64,000 nucleotides of DNA from Maribacter aquimaris. Lineage in GTDB: Bacteria; Bacteroidota; Bacteroidia; Flavobacteriales; Flavobacteriaceae. The DNA lies in NCBI RefSeq assembly GCF_014596745.1, contig NZ_JABTCF010000001.1, forward strand, positions 310,001 to 374,000, written 5' to 3'. This document shows, in pieces, positions 1 through 8,493 of the stretch. A program made the position numbers and the translations under genes. The notes beneath the pieces were generated by a model, which saw only the letters and a program-made list of their open reading frames with translations, was not told the DNA's origin and searched no databases. Numbering within the stretch: the first letter of the stretch is position 1; each line of letters opens with the position of its first letter.

Positions 1-144
1 TTCCTTTGGAAAAATATCCTTGAATATTCGCAAAATCGGTTCGATAAAAAGCGTTTTATCCTACTAAAAACTGCTCTACGTCGGAATTTTCACCCTTTTG
101 GTAGAAAAGCCATTTCCAAATACAATATCATATCAACCAATTTC

Positions 145-152
145 TAATTTTG
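145..152 (+). promoter_or_regulatory. -7 promoter box for the first lipoprotein gene
   Basis: TAATTTTG matches the Bacteroidota -7 consensus TAnnTTTG. Transcription would start near 158, which supports the ATG at 179 rather than an upstream TTG at 98. No TTG -33 box is seen at the usual distance. Confidence 0.45.
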
Positions 153-178
153 GAGGGAATAAACAACACTTAAGAAAT

Positions 179-622
179 ATGAAAATTAAAAGTTCCCTCT
201 CTGTATTAGCTTTGCTATGTGTAATGGTTTTTACTGGTTGTAAAAAAGATGACGTTGAAAAAGCCGTTATCCTCAATAGCGTAGAATACCAAATTTATGA
301 TGTATCCGATTCTGGTGTTTCCGGTACGGCTACCTTTACCCAGGAAGACAATGGTTCAACCCACGTATTGATCGAATTGGATGGAGCCAATACCTCTACC
401 AATCCTGCTTATATACGATATAACAGTGCCGCTGAAAGTGGTGATGTCGCCATTACCCTTTCCGTTTGCGAATGTGCTATCAGTAATACCACGATTACAA
501 CATTGAACAATGGCAATACCATTACGTACGAAGGACTGGTTGCCTTGAACGGACATATCACCATACATGATGCCAACGGTAACATTGTAGCCGTTGCTGA
601 TATAGGAGCTAATTCAAACTAA
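179..622 (+). CDS. Small exported lipoprotein of unknown function
   Basis: A 147-residue protein with a signal peptide ending in the lipobox FTGC (Cys21), followed by KKDD, so it should be exported and lipidated. The mature part is rich in Thr, Asn and Val and reads as a beta-sandwich-like fold, with a CEC pair in the middle. I do not recognise a family. The start at ATG 179 is chosen because it opens the signal peptide and lies behind a -7 box; the longer frame from TTG 98 would bury the signal sequence. It is followed by a strong bidirectional terminator and stands alone. Confidence 0.75.
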   Translation: MKIKSSLSVLALLCVMVFTGCKKDDVEKAVILNSVEYQIYDVSDSGVSGTATFTQEDNGSTHVLIELDGANTSTNPAYIRYNSAAESGDVAITLSVCECAISNTTITTLNNGNTITYEGLVALNGHITIHDANGNIVAVADIGANSN

Positions 623-640
623 TCACATATACAATAAACC

Positions 641-676
641 AAAAAAAGCCCTGACGCAACCGTCAGGGCTTTTTTT
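641..676. terminator. Bidirectional intrinsic terminator
   Basis: GCCCTGACG and CGTCAGGGC form a perfect stem around a 4-nt loop, with A-runs on the left and T-runs on the right. It serves the lipoprotein gene on the + strand and the convergent hypothetical gene on the - strand. Confidence 0.9.
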
Positions 677-696
677 ATACTCGAACATCATCATAC

Positions 697-1050
697 TCAA
701 TGATGAACGTATTTTGTCCTGGCCTCCTCCATATACGCTTCCACGCCCCGTTTCAAGGCATTGAATTCCGAATATTGTTCTTGTACCTTTTCATAATATC
801 TTTTTGTCGGATACTTATCCTCCCTTATGGACAGGATAATGGCCCTATTGACCTCGCCAAGGGTATCCAATCTGTTTCGCAGTGATTCTATCCGCTTAAA
901 ATCCGTATAGGTTTGCGGTTCGCAACTGTAGGAATTCAAATAATTACGTAATTGACCTACGTCCTGTAAATTACGTTCCAATCGATGGATCAATGCATTT
1001 GCGCTGGGCTCAAGACCTGTTGAACCCCTGGTATTTAATAATGTTCTCAT
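697..1050 (-). CDS. Hypothetical helical protein
   Basis: A 117-residue, charged and probably all-helical cytoplasmic protein with no signal peptide or membrane segment. It begins MRTLLNTRGSTG and ends in KYVHH. Leu/Arg/Glu-rich segments from about residue 20 to 110 suggest a helical bundle or coiled coil. No family recognised. It converges with the upstream lipoprotein gene and shares its terminator. The codon pattern is like its neighbours, so I take it as real. Confidence 0.6.
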   Translation of the reverse strand: MRTLLNTRGSTGLEPSANALIHRLERNLQDVGQLRNYLNSYSCEPQTYTDFKRIESLRNRLDTLGEVNRAIILSIREDKYPTKRYYEKVQEQYSEFNALKRGVEAYMEEARTKYVHH

Positions 1051-1320
1051 AGGATTTGATTTATGGGGTTAAACAAAAACTATTCTATTCCATTAAATTA
1101 CGAAATTATACCCACCCTTATCGATTCCAAATTCCTTATTATCAATATTTAACGGTAATTTAGTATTCCCTTAAAATAACTTTAGCATAAGGCATGAAAA
1201 AACCGGATCAAGAACAGTTTCTGGGTATTTATATTCATGCAAATAATCGAGTTAACCTAAATAGGAAGAATCCTGTATTTCTAACGCCTCTGAACGGGGT
1301 GCTAAAGAAGAAAGGACCCA

Positions 1321-1363
1321 TTTTCAATTTCGTTTTAAATCAAGTGGTTTCCGCATTGGGCGG
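1321..1363 (+). repeat. 43-bp direct repeat, copy 1
   Basis: Begins TTTTCAATTTCGTTTTAAAT and ends CCGCATTGGGCGG. It recurs at 1571-1613 with two substitutions, in the same orientation, 250 bp away. Confidence 0.85.
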
Positions 1364-1398
1364 GGGAAGCCGTCCATAGCGATAGCGCATAAGACCTT

Positions 1399-1486
1399 GT
1401 CATTTCGACAGAGCGAGGAACAAGCGACGAGAAATCCCATACCCCTATGCTAGTGCGATTCCTCTTCGTACCTCATTCGGAATGAC
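1399..1486. repeat. Solitary palindromic intergenic element
   Basis: Starts GTCATTTCGACAGAGCGAGG and ends TTCGGAATGAC. The inner parts GAGAAATCCC and GCGATTCCTC also pair, so the element folds as a long imperfect hairpin with a short loop. It is a single-copy relative of the tandem units found at 17.3-18.6, 22.2-23.1 and 42.0-42.4 kb. Confidence 0.75.
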
Positions 1487-1570
1487 AGGCTGACTTTAAA
1501 AAGAATGTCAGTCTTGTAAATCAATATTTCCATTGGTTTCAGTAAGTTAATCGTAAACTTTCCCGGCCTA

Positions 1571-1613
1571 TTTTCAATTTCGTTTTAAATCCAGTGATTT
1601 CCGCATTGGGCGG
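1571..1613 (+). repeat. 43-bp direct repeat, copy 2
   Basis: Second copy of the repeat at 1321-1363, differing at two positions (CAAGTGG versus CCAGTGA). The two copies bracket the palindromic element. Confidence 0.85.
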
Positions 1614-1874
1614 TGTGGCCCAGGGGGTTTACTTGCTTTTCCCAATATAGATCTCAGTAAAATGGCCAGGCTGTAGCTGGCTCCTCTAAACCACGGTATA
1701 CCATACCTTGGTTTTTCGGCCCTGTTTCTTTTTTATTCATCGGCTTGTCTATTGTTATTTAACGGTATTCATGAATGCTATGCATTTGAGGCAATACAAA
1801 AAAGAACAGAACACAAACTCCGGGATAGTTTATACTTTCTTTTTCCAATTCACACCCAACTTTTGGGATTGACC

Positions 1875-1905
1875 AAAAAAACCTCCATATGATTGGAGGT
1901 TTTTT
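1875..1905. terminator. Intrinsic terminator for the 1932-2264 gene
   Basis: ACCTCCA and TGGAGGT form the stem, with A7 on the left and T6 on the right. It lies 27 bp past the stop codon of the leftward gene. Confidence 0.85.
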
Positions 1906-1931
1906 ACAATGTAGTTTGGTTAAAAGGTTTA

Positions 1932-2264
1932 TTATTCCTCTTCAACAAAATCAATATCGGCCATAGCCTTGTTCATCTCATTGGAGAACGGATTTTTGCT
2001 GAGTACTTTCAAAAGTCTTTCCCTACGTCGTTCAGAAATATCCAATGTATCCAAAATCCGCTTCCGGAGCGCAATGGTATTTTCGCGTTTTTCCTTTAGT
2101 TGCTTCCGTTCTGCAACACTAAGCACCAAATCAGGTTCATACATTTCCATAATCGTATGCTTTTTCACTTCTTGGGCCGATGGCTTGTACTCCTGTGCCA
2201 TAAGAAGGTTGGTCCCCAATACAAAAAACAGGAAACCCACCACAGTTAATGTGTTTTTTTTCAT
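1932..2264 (-). CDS. Small secreted protein, unknown function
   Basis: A 110-residue protein with an N-terminal signal peptide ending near LLMAQ, then a highly charged, Glu/Lys/Arg-rich helical mature part containing RKQLKEKRENTIALRKRIL. It ends in DFVEEE. No lipobox cysteine, so it is probably periplasmic. Similar in size and style to the exported proteins at 2512 and 12053, but I see no clear residue alignment to them. Followed by its own terminator. Confidence 0.65.
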   Translation of the reverse strand: MKKNTLTVVGFLFFVLGTNLLMAQEYKPSAQEVKKHTIMEMYEPDLVLSVAERKQLKEKRENTIALRKRILDTLDISERRRERLLKVLSKNPFSNEMNKAMADIDFVEEE

Positions 2265-2434
2265 TTCGTAAGTAATAGCGTCTACCGAACAAGATAGTGA
2301 AAATATGATTCACCTCCCTTTCGCCTAAGCTTTTATCGAGTAAATAGGTCCTTAGGTCGGTATAATCCCCTATATCCAGACCTTGTAAGTATCATACGAC
2401 ACGGACAACGGGTTGTACTTCCTCTTGTACGGCA

Positions 2435-2482
2435 TAAAAAAACCGATATAACCCCTACCCTTTCGAATACGATTATATCGGT
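2435..2482 (-). terminator. Intrinsic terminator for the 2512-2859 gene
   Basis: On the - strand CCGATATAA pairs with TTATATCGG across a loop of about 22 nt and is followed by a T-run (A-run at 2435-2441 on the + strand). Confidence 0.7.
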
Positions 2483-2511
2483 GTGACTACCTTACTTAAA
2501 TGATAAGGTCC

Positions 2512-2859
2512 TTAGGGCTGTAACTTCGCCTTGGCCTTAAGGTATTTTTTGAGTTGCCCCTTGGAAAGCATGGCTGCCATATCCTCATTCTCTTGGGAGG
2601 TCAATTGTTTGAGCATTACGACCTTATCCGATTCCGAAATATTCAGTTTCCCTACTTTCGATTTTTTTACCATATAACCGGTAAGGGTTTGTTCAAAGTC
2701 CGCCAATTGGTCGGCCTCCAACCCCAATTCCGCCGTATACTTTTTTGTCAATTCCTTGGCCTTGGCCTTGATCAAGGCATCCCCATCCTGTAATATGGTA
2801 TTGGCGCTACCTATTTGTGCCAATAACAATGCACTAAAAAGCAAAATAAATTTTCTCAT
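2512..2859 (-). CDS. Small exported protein, paralogue of 12053-12478
   Basis: A 115-residue protein with a signal peptide (MRKFILLFSALLLAQIGSAN). The mature part is helical and lysine-rich. It aligns along its length with the protein at 12053: KELTKKYTAEL / ADITAKYQPRL, DFEQTLTGYMVKKSKV / DFQSTVARFLVKKKAV, VVMLKQLTSQENEDMAAML / KYELLKQLSSRETSAMADVL and AKAKLQP / IKSEIQP. Family unknown to me; a periplasmic helical role is the only inference. Ends at its own terminator. Confidence 0.7.
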   Translation of the reverse strand: MRKFILLFSALLLAQIGSANTILQDGDALIKAKAKELTKKYTAELGLEADQLADFEQTLTGYMVKKSKVGKLNISESDKVVMLKQLTSQENEDMAAMLSKGQLKKYLKAKAKLQP

Positions 2860-3050
2860 GGTTTGTGATTTTTATTTGATATCGTTTATCCTAAATGTCT
2901 TTATATATCGTGAAAAGGTATAAAAAAAACGGATGACCGTGGTGGCAAATCCACCAATTTATGAATCAATTACAATTTTCAGGCCAAAAGTGGATAACTG
3001 CCAAAAGGTTTGTTACCGGATATCAAAAATACTGCTTAACTTCGGGGCTT

Positions 3051-3058
3051 TAAATTTG
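3051..3058 (+). promoter_or_regulatory. -7 box close to the TerC-family start
   Basis: TAAATTTG ends 6 nt before the ATG at 3065. If used, it would give a message with almost no leader. No clear TTG at -33. Confidence 0.4.
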
Positions 3059-3064
3059 AGAAAT

Positions 3065-4006
3065 ATGTTGGTTTGGATCCTGTTTATTGCTTTGGTAATC
3101 GTTTTTTTAGCCCTCGACCTTGGTGTTTTCCACAAAACGGAGCATGTTATAAAAAGTAAGGAAGCTGGCTTATGGACAGCCGTTTGGGTTACCGTGGCAC
3201 TAAGTTTCAGCGGGGTCATCTATTGGTTGTTTTCTTCTGGTATGGTTGAAAACCCTACCGGCCTCACCCCCAACAATGCGGTACTGAAATATATTACAGG
3301 CTATCTTATTGAATTGTCCCTCAGCATCGATAATGTTTTTGTGATCGCCGTCATCTTCCAAGCTTTCAAGATTCCGGCCCTTTACCAACACCGGGTGCTG
3401 TTCTGGGGTATTCTTGGGGCAATCATCTTTCGTGGACTTATGATCCTCTTTGGAGTGGCCCTGATAACCAAATTTGATTGGATCATTTATGTTTTCGGGG
3501 TTTTCCTACTGTACACGGCCTTTAAAATGTTGAAATCCGATGAATCCCATTTCGATCCCAAAAAATCCTGGGTATTCCGACAGATAAAAAAGATATATCC
3601 AATAACCTCTACGATCAACAACCATGATTTCTTCGTTAAACGAATGGGCATCAATGCGGCCACTCCCCTATTTGTGGCCTTGATCATTATTGAGTTGACC
3701 GACGTGCTATTTGCGCTGGACAGTATTCCCGCGATTTTGGCGATCACAGCAGATCCCTTTATCGTCTTCAGTTCCAATATATTGGCCATACTGGGATTGC
3801 GATCCATGTATTTCCTGATCTCCAGGATGCTGGAAAAATTCAGGTATATCAACTACAGCCTTGTCGTGATCTTGGCTTTTGTCGGACTCAAAATGCTGTT
3901 CTCACACAATATTGAATTGCCTGAATGGGTTTCCTTAACGGTGATATCGGTTTCCTTGGTTGCCGGTATCATTGCCTCTTTGGCCATACCGGAAAAAAAG
4001 AAATAA
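3065..4006 (+). CDS. TerC-family integral membrane protein
   Basis: A 313-residue polytopic membrane protein of the TerC/Alx family, proposed to move metal ions (Mn2+ in studied Alx/YkoY relatives) across the inner membrane. Conserved acidic membrane motifs are visible: LALDLGVFHK near the N-terminus, ELSLSIDNVFVIAVIF in the first third and IIELTDVLFALDSIPAILAI in the last third. I count about eight or nine hydrophobic segments. The start at ATG 3065 is preferred because the frame upstream (from 2933) is hydrophilic and unlike the family. It ends directly in a strong terminator shared with the OmpA lipoprotein gene. Substrate is unproven. Confidence 0.88.
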   Translation: MLVWILFIALVIVFLALDLGVFHKTEHVIKSKEAGLWTAVWVTVALSFSGVIYWLFSSGMVENPTGLTPNNAVLKYITGYLIELSLSIDNVFVIAVIFQAFKIPALYQHRVLFWGILGAIIFRGLMILFGVALITKFDWIIYVFGVFLLYTAFKMLKSDESHFDPKKSWVFRQIKKIYPITSTINNHDFFVKRMGINAATPLFVALIIIELTDVLFALDSIPAILAITADPFIVFSSNILAILGLRSMYFLISRMLEKFRYINYSLVVILAFVGLKMLFSHNIELPEWVSLTVISVSLVAGIIASLAIPEKKK

Positions 4007-4040
4007 AAAAATCCCGACACCAAAATGTCGGGATTTTTTT
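4005..4040. terminator. Bidirectional intrinsic terminator
   Basis: ATCCCGACA and TGTCGGGAT pair around a short loop with flanking A- and T-runs. It begins at the stop codon of the TerC-family gene and serves the convergent OmpA lipoprotein gene too. Confidence 0.9.
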
Positions 4041-4063
4041 TAAGGGTTATGCTTTGACCCTAC

Positions 4064-4759
4064 TTAATTTCCGGTTTTCTGTTGGGCCTCTTCCTTGAGT
4101 TCCTCACTGGCCACAATAGCCAATTCTACCCTACGGTTTTTGGCTTTACCCTCTGTAGTGGCGTTATCGGCCTTCGGTTGGTTCTCCCCATACCATTTAA
4201 CCGTGAAGCGTTCCGGACTGATTCCCTGTGAAATCAAGTAGTTCGTTACTGATTCGGCCCGTTGTTGTGACAATTTCATATTGTAATCCTCTGGTCCGGC
4301 ACTATCGGTATGCCCTTCAACAAGGATATTACTTTTAGGATATTCCTTGAAAATACCGGCCAATTTATCCAATGTGGTTGCTGATGTTCCCTTTACATAG
4401 GATTTATTGGTGTCAAAATAAACACCGGCATCCTCAGTGAAGGTCACATTGATGCCCTCTCCCACACGGGTCACCTCTGCACCGGGTATTTCTTCCTCAA
4501 TACGTTCGGCCTGGCGATCCATACGGTCTCCGATATAACCACCGGCTACACCACCGACCACGGCTCCGATGATGGCCCCTAAGGCCGTATTGTTCCCTTT
4601 ACCGATGTTGTTTCCCAAAACTCCTCCGATTACGGCACCTCCACTGGCACCTATAACAGCTCCTTTTTGCTTTTTATTGGCATTTTGGGTAACGCTACAT
4701 CCTGTAATCAACACCATACATAATAGTACGTAAACACTCTTTCTTGCTAAAATTTTCAT
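4064..4759 (-). CDS. OmpA-family lipoprotein with glycine zipper
   Basis: A 231-residue outer-membrane lipoprotein. Signal peptide with lipobox LITGC (Cys21); residues about 33-80 are a glycine-zipper segment (GAVIGASGGAVIGGVLG and AIIGAVVGGVAGGYIGD), which is likely to insert in or pack against the membrane; residues about 110-215 are an OmpA C-terminal peptidoglycan-binding domain with VEGHTDSAG, YNMKLSQQRAESV and NRRVELAI. The combination matches the YiaD-like group. It probably tethers the outer membrane to peptidoglycan. The neighbour 4849-5331 is in the same direction but 89 bp away. Confidence 0.9.
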   Translation of the reverse strand: MKILARKSVYVLLCMVLITGCSVTQNANKKQKGAVIGASGGAVIGGVLGNNIGKGNNTALGAIIGAVVGGVAGGYIGDRMDRQAERIEEEIPGAEVTRVGEGINVTFTEDAGVYFDTNKSYVKGTSATTLDKLAGIFKEYPKSNILVEGHTDSAGPEDYNMKLSQQRAESVTNYLISQGISPERFTVKWYGENQPKADNATTEGKAKNRRVELAIVASEELKEEAQQKTGN

Positions 4760-4848
4760 TTGTTTTAATTTATTTTTTCCGTTGGATGAATTGGGGCAAA
4801 ACCATAATCCCTTATAGTGCTAGAATAGCTTTGTCCCTTATATTATTT

Positions 4849-5331
4849 TTATTTCTTGGTAAAATTATAAACGATGGTCACTTGTTCCCCATCAACTTGA
4901 TTGTTCGATTTCAAGATCATATTGGTTGGGGTCAATGTGTCTATATTCAAACGATACCCCAGTCCACCATCAATATCCTTGTTTTTGGCATCAATGAACT
5001 TAAACTGTAATTGGCTGGCGTAATTTTCTTCCCGATCGACCACCGACCATCGAATGTAACGGTCCCCACCATTACAAAGACTTGAAGGCGCTATGGTATA
5101 TCGCCCCGTACTGTTGTTATCCCTAAAAAACCAATTACTGCCCTCAAAACAGATATCCTGGGCATCATTGAAAATAATGGAAGAGAAGTTACCGGTGTTG
5201 TTCTCATAGGAAACGTCTTCCAGGATCCATGTACCACTTAAAAGATTTCTTTTTTCACGCGCTGCCTTTGATACAGAACAGGATGTCATCAACAATCCCA
5301 CTATCCCTATCAATACTACTATTTTTTTCAT
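4849..5331 (-). CDS. Lipocalin-like lipoprotein
   Basis: A 160-residue lipoprotein with lipobox MTSC (Cys18). The mature part has the lipocalin-like pattern common in Bacteroidota: LLSGTWILEDVSYEN at the start, FEGSNWFFRDNNSTGRYTI in the middle and beta-strands ending with MILKSNNQVDGEQV and VTIVYNFTKK. The ligand is unknown. The fold assignment rests on the GTW motif and strand pattern. It lies upstream of the OmpA lipoprotein gene on the same strand and may be co-transcribed. Confidence 0.75.
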   Translation of the reverse strand: MKKIVVLIGIVGLLMTSCSVSKAAREKRNLLSGTWILEDVSYENNTGNFSSIIFNDAQDICFEGSNWFFRDNNSTGRYTIAPSSLCNGGDRYIRWSVVDREENYASQLQFKFIDAKNKDIDGGLGYRLNIDTLTPTNMILKSNNQVDGEQVTIVYNFTKK

Positions 5332-5447
5332 GTTACTATTTTTGGGTTACAGCATATATATACGTTTCCAAAAAGATCTTGGATGTATTTTTTGAAGGAA
5401 TTTTTGACCCAATCGATAAATTTTATTGTCCATGACGTTCTCTGGAA

Positions 5448-7424
5448 TCAATACGCCAACAACTGCAATAAGGCACTTTCGAACCGACCTCTGGACAAGT
5501 AATTGTCTTCCAAGGTCTTGGCAAACGGAATCGGTGTTTCCAAACTGGCCACCCGTTTTACGGGAGCATCGAGATACTCGAAACAATTTTCCATCACCAA
5601 GGCTGAAATATCACTGGCAATACCCCCAAAGAGACTATCTTCCTGAAGAATGATGAGTTTCCCCGTCTTTTTCACCGAATCATACACCGCATCTATGTCC
5701 AAAGGTTGCAACGAACGCAAATCAATGACATCCGCTTGGATATTCGTATTGTTTTCCAAGGTTTCCAAGACCCAATGTACGCCCGCCCCATAACTGACGA
5801 TACTGATATCATTTCCTTCCTTCAAAAGACTGGCCTTACCTAACGGTAAGGTGTAGTAATCCTTGGGCACATCCTGATATACTCTTCGGTATAATCCTTT
5901 GTGTTCAAAAAACAATACTGGATTTGGATCGTTTATGGCCGTAGCCAACAAACCTTTGGCATCATAAGGGAAAGCGGGATATACCACTTTCAATCCCGGG
6001 GTTTTCGTAAACCAAGCCTCATTGGTCTGGGAATGGAAAGGTCCCGCAGCCATCCCTCCGCCACAAGGCATGCGAATGACCACATCGGCGTTTTCCGACC
6101 AGCGATAATGCGCCTTGGCCAGATAATTTACAATAGGATTAAACCCTGAACTCACAAAATCGGCAAATTGCATTTCCATGACGGCTTTCATTCCGTGGAT
6201 TGAGAGTCCCATGGCCGCAGAAACAATGGCCGACTCACAAATGGGGGTATTTCGGACCCGTTCTTTTCCAAATGCTTCCACAAATCCATCGGTAATCTTG
6301 AACACCCCTCCATATTCGGCCACATCCTGCCCCATGATAACGAGATCCTCATGTCGTTCCATCGATAGCCTTAGTCCGTCAGAAATGGCATCCACCAAAC
6401 GGATGTTCTTGATGTCCGGCCCCGGCCCTACTTCCTTATATTCAAAATCCTTATAGACATTGCGTATTTCAGTAAAGGTATCCGGAACAACTTCCTGTTC
6501 GGTAAAAGCCTTTTTCAAGTGTTCATCTATTTCAGCAATTAGCTGTTTTTTATACACTACGTCCTGCGCTTCGGTAAGAATGTTTTCATCCCGCAAATAC
6601 GCTGAATAGTTTTCCAAGGGATCCTTTGCCGCCCAGCGATCCATTAATTCCTGGGGTACATATTTGGTGCCACTGGCCTCTTCATGGCCCCGCATGCGAA
6701 AGGTCTTGAACTCCACCAACACAGGCCGTGGATTTTCCCGCATACTTTTACATAGGGAATCGATTTTGGTATACACTTCCAAGATGTTGTTCCCATCAAT
6801 GATATGCGATTCCATGCCATACCCTTTGCCTTTATCGGCCAAATGCTCGCACTTGAATTGTTCAGAAGTAGGTGTTGATAGTCCATACCCATTGTTCTCC
6901 ACACAGAATAATACGGGCAACCCCCATACCGCGGCCACGTTCAGGGCTTCATGGAAATCGCCTTCACTTGTGGCACCCTCCCCGGTAAACACTGCGGTTA
7001 CCTCCTTTTTTCCCTGTAAAAGTCCGGCCAAGGCAATGCCATCCGCCACCCCCAATTGAGGCCCTAGATGCGAGATCATACCCACTATCTTATACGCTTG
7101 GGTACCAAAATGGAAACTGCGGTCGCGTCCGTTGGTAAAGCCATTGGCCTTGCCCTGCCATTGTGAAAAAAGTCGGTACAAAGGAATGTCACGGGTGGTA
7201 AACACCCCTAAATTCCGATGCATGGGTAGTATATATTCCTCCGTGGCCATAGCTGTGGCCACCCCTACTGCGATAGCTTCCTGCCCTATACCACTGAACC
7301 ACTTGGATATCTTGCCTTGCCGTAATAAAATAAGCATTTTCTCCTCGATCATACGAGGTTTCAACATCGAGGTATAAAGCCTCAACCTCAAATCATTATC
7401 AAGATCGTATTTACCGTAATCCAT
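5448..7424 (-). CDS. 2-oxoacid dehydrogenase E1, alpha/beta fusion
   Basis: A 658-residue thiamine-diphosphate enzyme made of an E1 alpha half (residues about 15-320) joined to an E1 beta half (about 338-655). The alpha half carries the ThDP motif GEGATSEG (148-155) through ENNGYGLS (NN at 177-178); the beta half carries MGQDVAEYGGVFKITDG and the C-terminal transketolase domain with VIDLRSLQPLD. Bacteroidota commonly fuse these two subunits. It decarboxylates a 2-oxoacid and passes the acyl group to an E2 lipoamide; branched-chain 2-oxoacids are most likely, but pyruvate is not excluded. No E2 or E3 gene is in the window. A second, divergent fusion lies at 51932-54346. Confidence 0.88.
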   Translation of the reverse strand: MDYGKYDLDNDLRLRLYTSMLKPRMIEEKMLILLRQGKISKWFSGIGQEAIAVGVATAMATEEYILPMHRNLGVFTTRDIPLYRLFSQWQGKANGFTNGRDRSFHFGTQAYKIVGMISHLGPQLGVADGIALAGLLQGKKEVTAVFTGEGATSEGDFHEALNVAAVWGLPVLFCVENNGYGLSTPTSEQFKCEHLADKGKGYGMESHIIDGNNILEVYTKIDSLCKSMRENPRPVLVEFKTFRMRGHEEASGTKYVPQELMDRWAAKDPLENYSAYLRDENILTEAQDVVYKKQLIAEIDEHLKKAFTEQEVVPDTFTEIRNVYKDFEYKEVGPGPDIKNIRLVDAISDGLRLSMERHEDLVIMGQDVAEYGGVFKITDGFVEAFGKERVRNTPICESAIVSAAMGLSIHGMKAVMEMQFADFVSSGFNPIVNYLAKAHYRWSENADVVIRMPCGGGMAAGPFHSQTNEAWFTKTPGLKVVYPAFPYDAKGLLATAINDPNPVLFFEHKGLYRRVYQDVPKDYYTLPLGKASLLKEGNDISIVSYGAGVHWVLETLENNTNIQADVIDLRSLQPLDIDAVYDSVKKTGKLIILQEDSLFGGIASDISALVMENCFEYLDAPVKRVASLETPIPFAKTLEDNYLSRGRFESALLQLLAY

Positions 7425-7510
7425 GCGTTATAGTATAATCACCATAAATGTAACAAAAAAGATAGGAGAGGCATTAAAAAGCGCCTCCGTTTCAATTGAA
7501 CATTAATTTG

Positions 7511-7518
7511 TAATTTTG
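7511..7518 (+). promoter_or_regulatory. -7 box for the oxygenase gene
   Basis: TAATTTTG lies 21 nt before ATG 7540. The TTG at 7516 overlaps this box and would be upstream of transcription, so it is not the start. Confidence 0.5.
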
Positions 7519-7539
7519 ATTTCAGTTAAAAATACAACT

Positions 7540-8490
7540 ATGGATATGATACCCAGTGTGGACTTGAAGGATTTTGTTTCTGGTGATCCCCAAAGAAAAC
7601 AGAAATTCATTACCGAAATAGGAAATGCCTTTGAGGAGATTGGCTTTGTGGCCTTGAGCGGACATTTTCTTTCGGATATGTTGGTCAAGGACCTATACAA
7701 AGAGGTTAAGAACTTTTTTGACCTACCACAGGAAATCAAGGATAAATATGAAATCGAAGGTATTGGCGGACAACGTGGGTACACTTCTTTCGGAAAGGAA
7801 CACGCCAAGGGTAAAAAGGAGGGTGACTTAAAGGAATTCTGGCATTTCGGCCAATATGTGGTGGACAATCCAAAATTGGAGGCCGAATATCCGGCCAATA
7901 TCATGGTCACTGAATTGGAAAGATTCAATAGCGTAGGCAAAGAGACCTATAAGATGCTTGAAAAGACCGCAAAATATGTCCTACGCGCCCTAGCCCTGCA
8001 TTTGGGGCTGGACGAATATTACTTTGATAAGTTCATCTTGAACGGTAACTCCATTCTAAGGCCTATCCATTATCCGCCCATTACCTCAGAACCCAAAAAT
8101 GCCGTTAGGGCTGCCGCCCATGGCGACATCAACCTGATAACCTTATTAATGGGTGCCCATGGTCGTGGCCTACAGGTCAAGAACCATGAAGGGGAATGGA
8201 TCGATGCCATCGCCAAACCGGACCAATTGATGATCAATGTTGGGGATATGTTATCACGCCATACCAATAATAAATTGAAATCGACCATACACCAAGTGGT
8301 GAACCCACCCAAGGAATTATGGGGTACCTCGCGATATTCCATTCCGTTCTTTATGCATCCCATTAGCGAAATGCCCTTAAATTGCCTGGAGCATTGTATC
8401 GATGCGGAACACCCGAAACAATTCGAGGACATTACCGCCGGGGAATTCCTTCATGAAAGGTTGATTGAATTGGGATTGATAAAAAAATAG
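7540..8490 (+). CDS. Isopenicillin N synthase-like 2-oxoglutarate/Fe(II) oxygenase
   Basis: A 316-residue soluble non-haem iron oxygenase. The C-terminal jelly-roll shows the iron triad H194-x-D196 (AAHGDINLITLL) and His251 (STIHQVV), and the 2-oxoglutarate-binding RYS pair Arg265/Ser267 (SRYSIPFFMHP). The N-terminus (IPSVDLKDF) fits the DIOX_N domain. Length is normal for the family. The substrate cannot be read from sequence; penicillin synthesis is unlikely here because no ACV synthetase or cephalosporin genes are near. The SUI1 gene follows 3 bp after the stop and is probably in the same operon. Confidence 0.85.
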   Translation: MDMIPSVDLKDFVSGDPQRKQKFITEIGNAFEEIGFVALSGHFLSDMLVKDLYKEVKNFFDLPQEIKDKYEIEGIGGQRGYTSFGKEHAKGKKEGDLKEFWHFGQYVVDNPKLEAEYPANIMVTELERFNSVGKETYKMLEKTAKYVLRALALHLGLDEYYFDKFILNGNSILRPIHYPPITSEPKNAVRAAAHGDINLITLLMGAHGRGLQVKNHEGEWIDAIAKPDQLMINVGDMLSRHTNNKLKSTIHQVVNPPKELWGTSRYSIPFFMHPISEMPLNCLEHCIDAEHPKQFEDITAGEFLHERLIELGLIKK

Positions 8491-8493
8491 TTT

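Larger units (their letters stand above)
1051..1931. other. Gene-poor intergenic region with repeats
   Basis: About 880 bp without a convincing gene. It holds a 43-bp direct repeat in two copies, one solitary copy of the GTCATTTCGA palindromic element between them, a short hairpin at 1689-1713 (11-bp arms, one mismatch, 3-nt loop) and a terminator at 1875-1905. An open frame at 1194-1379 overlaps the first direct repeat and is not supported as a gene. Confidence 0.6.

Noticed and set aside
1194-1379. 61-residue open frame on the + strand
   Set aside because: Its second half is the 43-bp direct repeat that recurs in non-coding sequence, and the product has no recognisable features.
1689-1713. 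Hairpin AACCACGGTAT-ACC-ATACCTTGGTT as a terminator
   Set aside because: No gene ends nearby on either strand, one mismatch and only a short T-run; no function can be supported.
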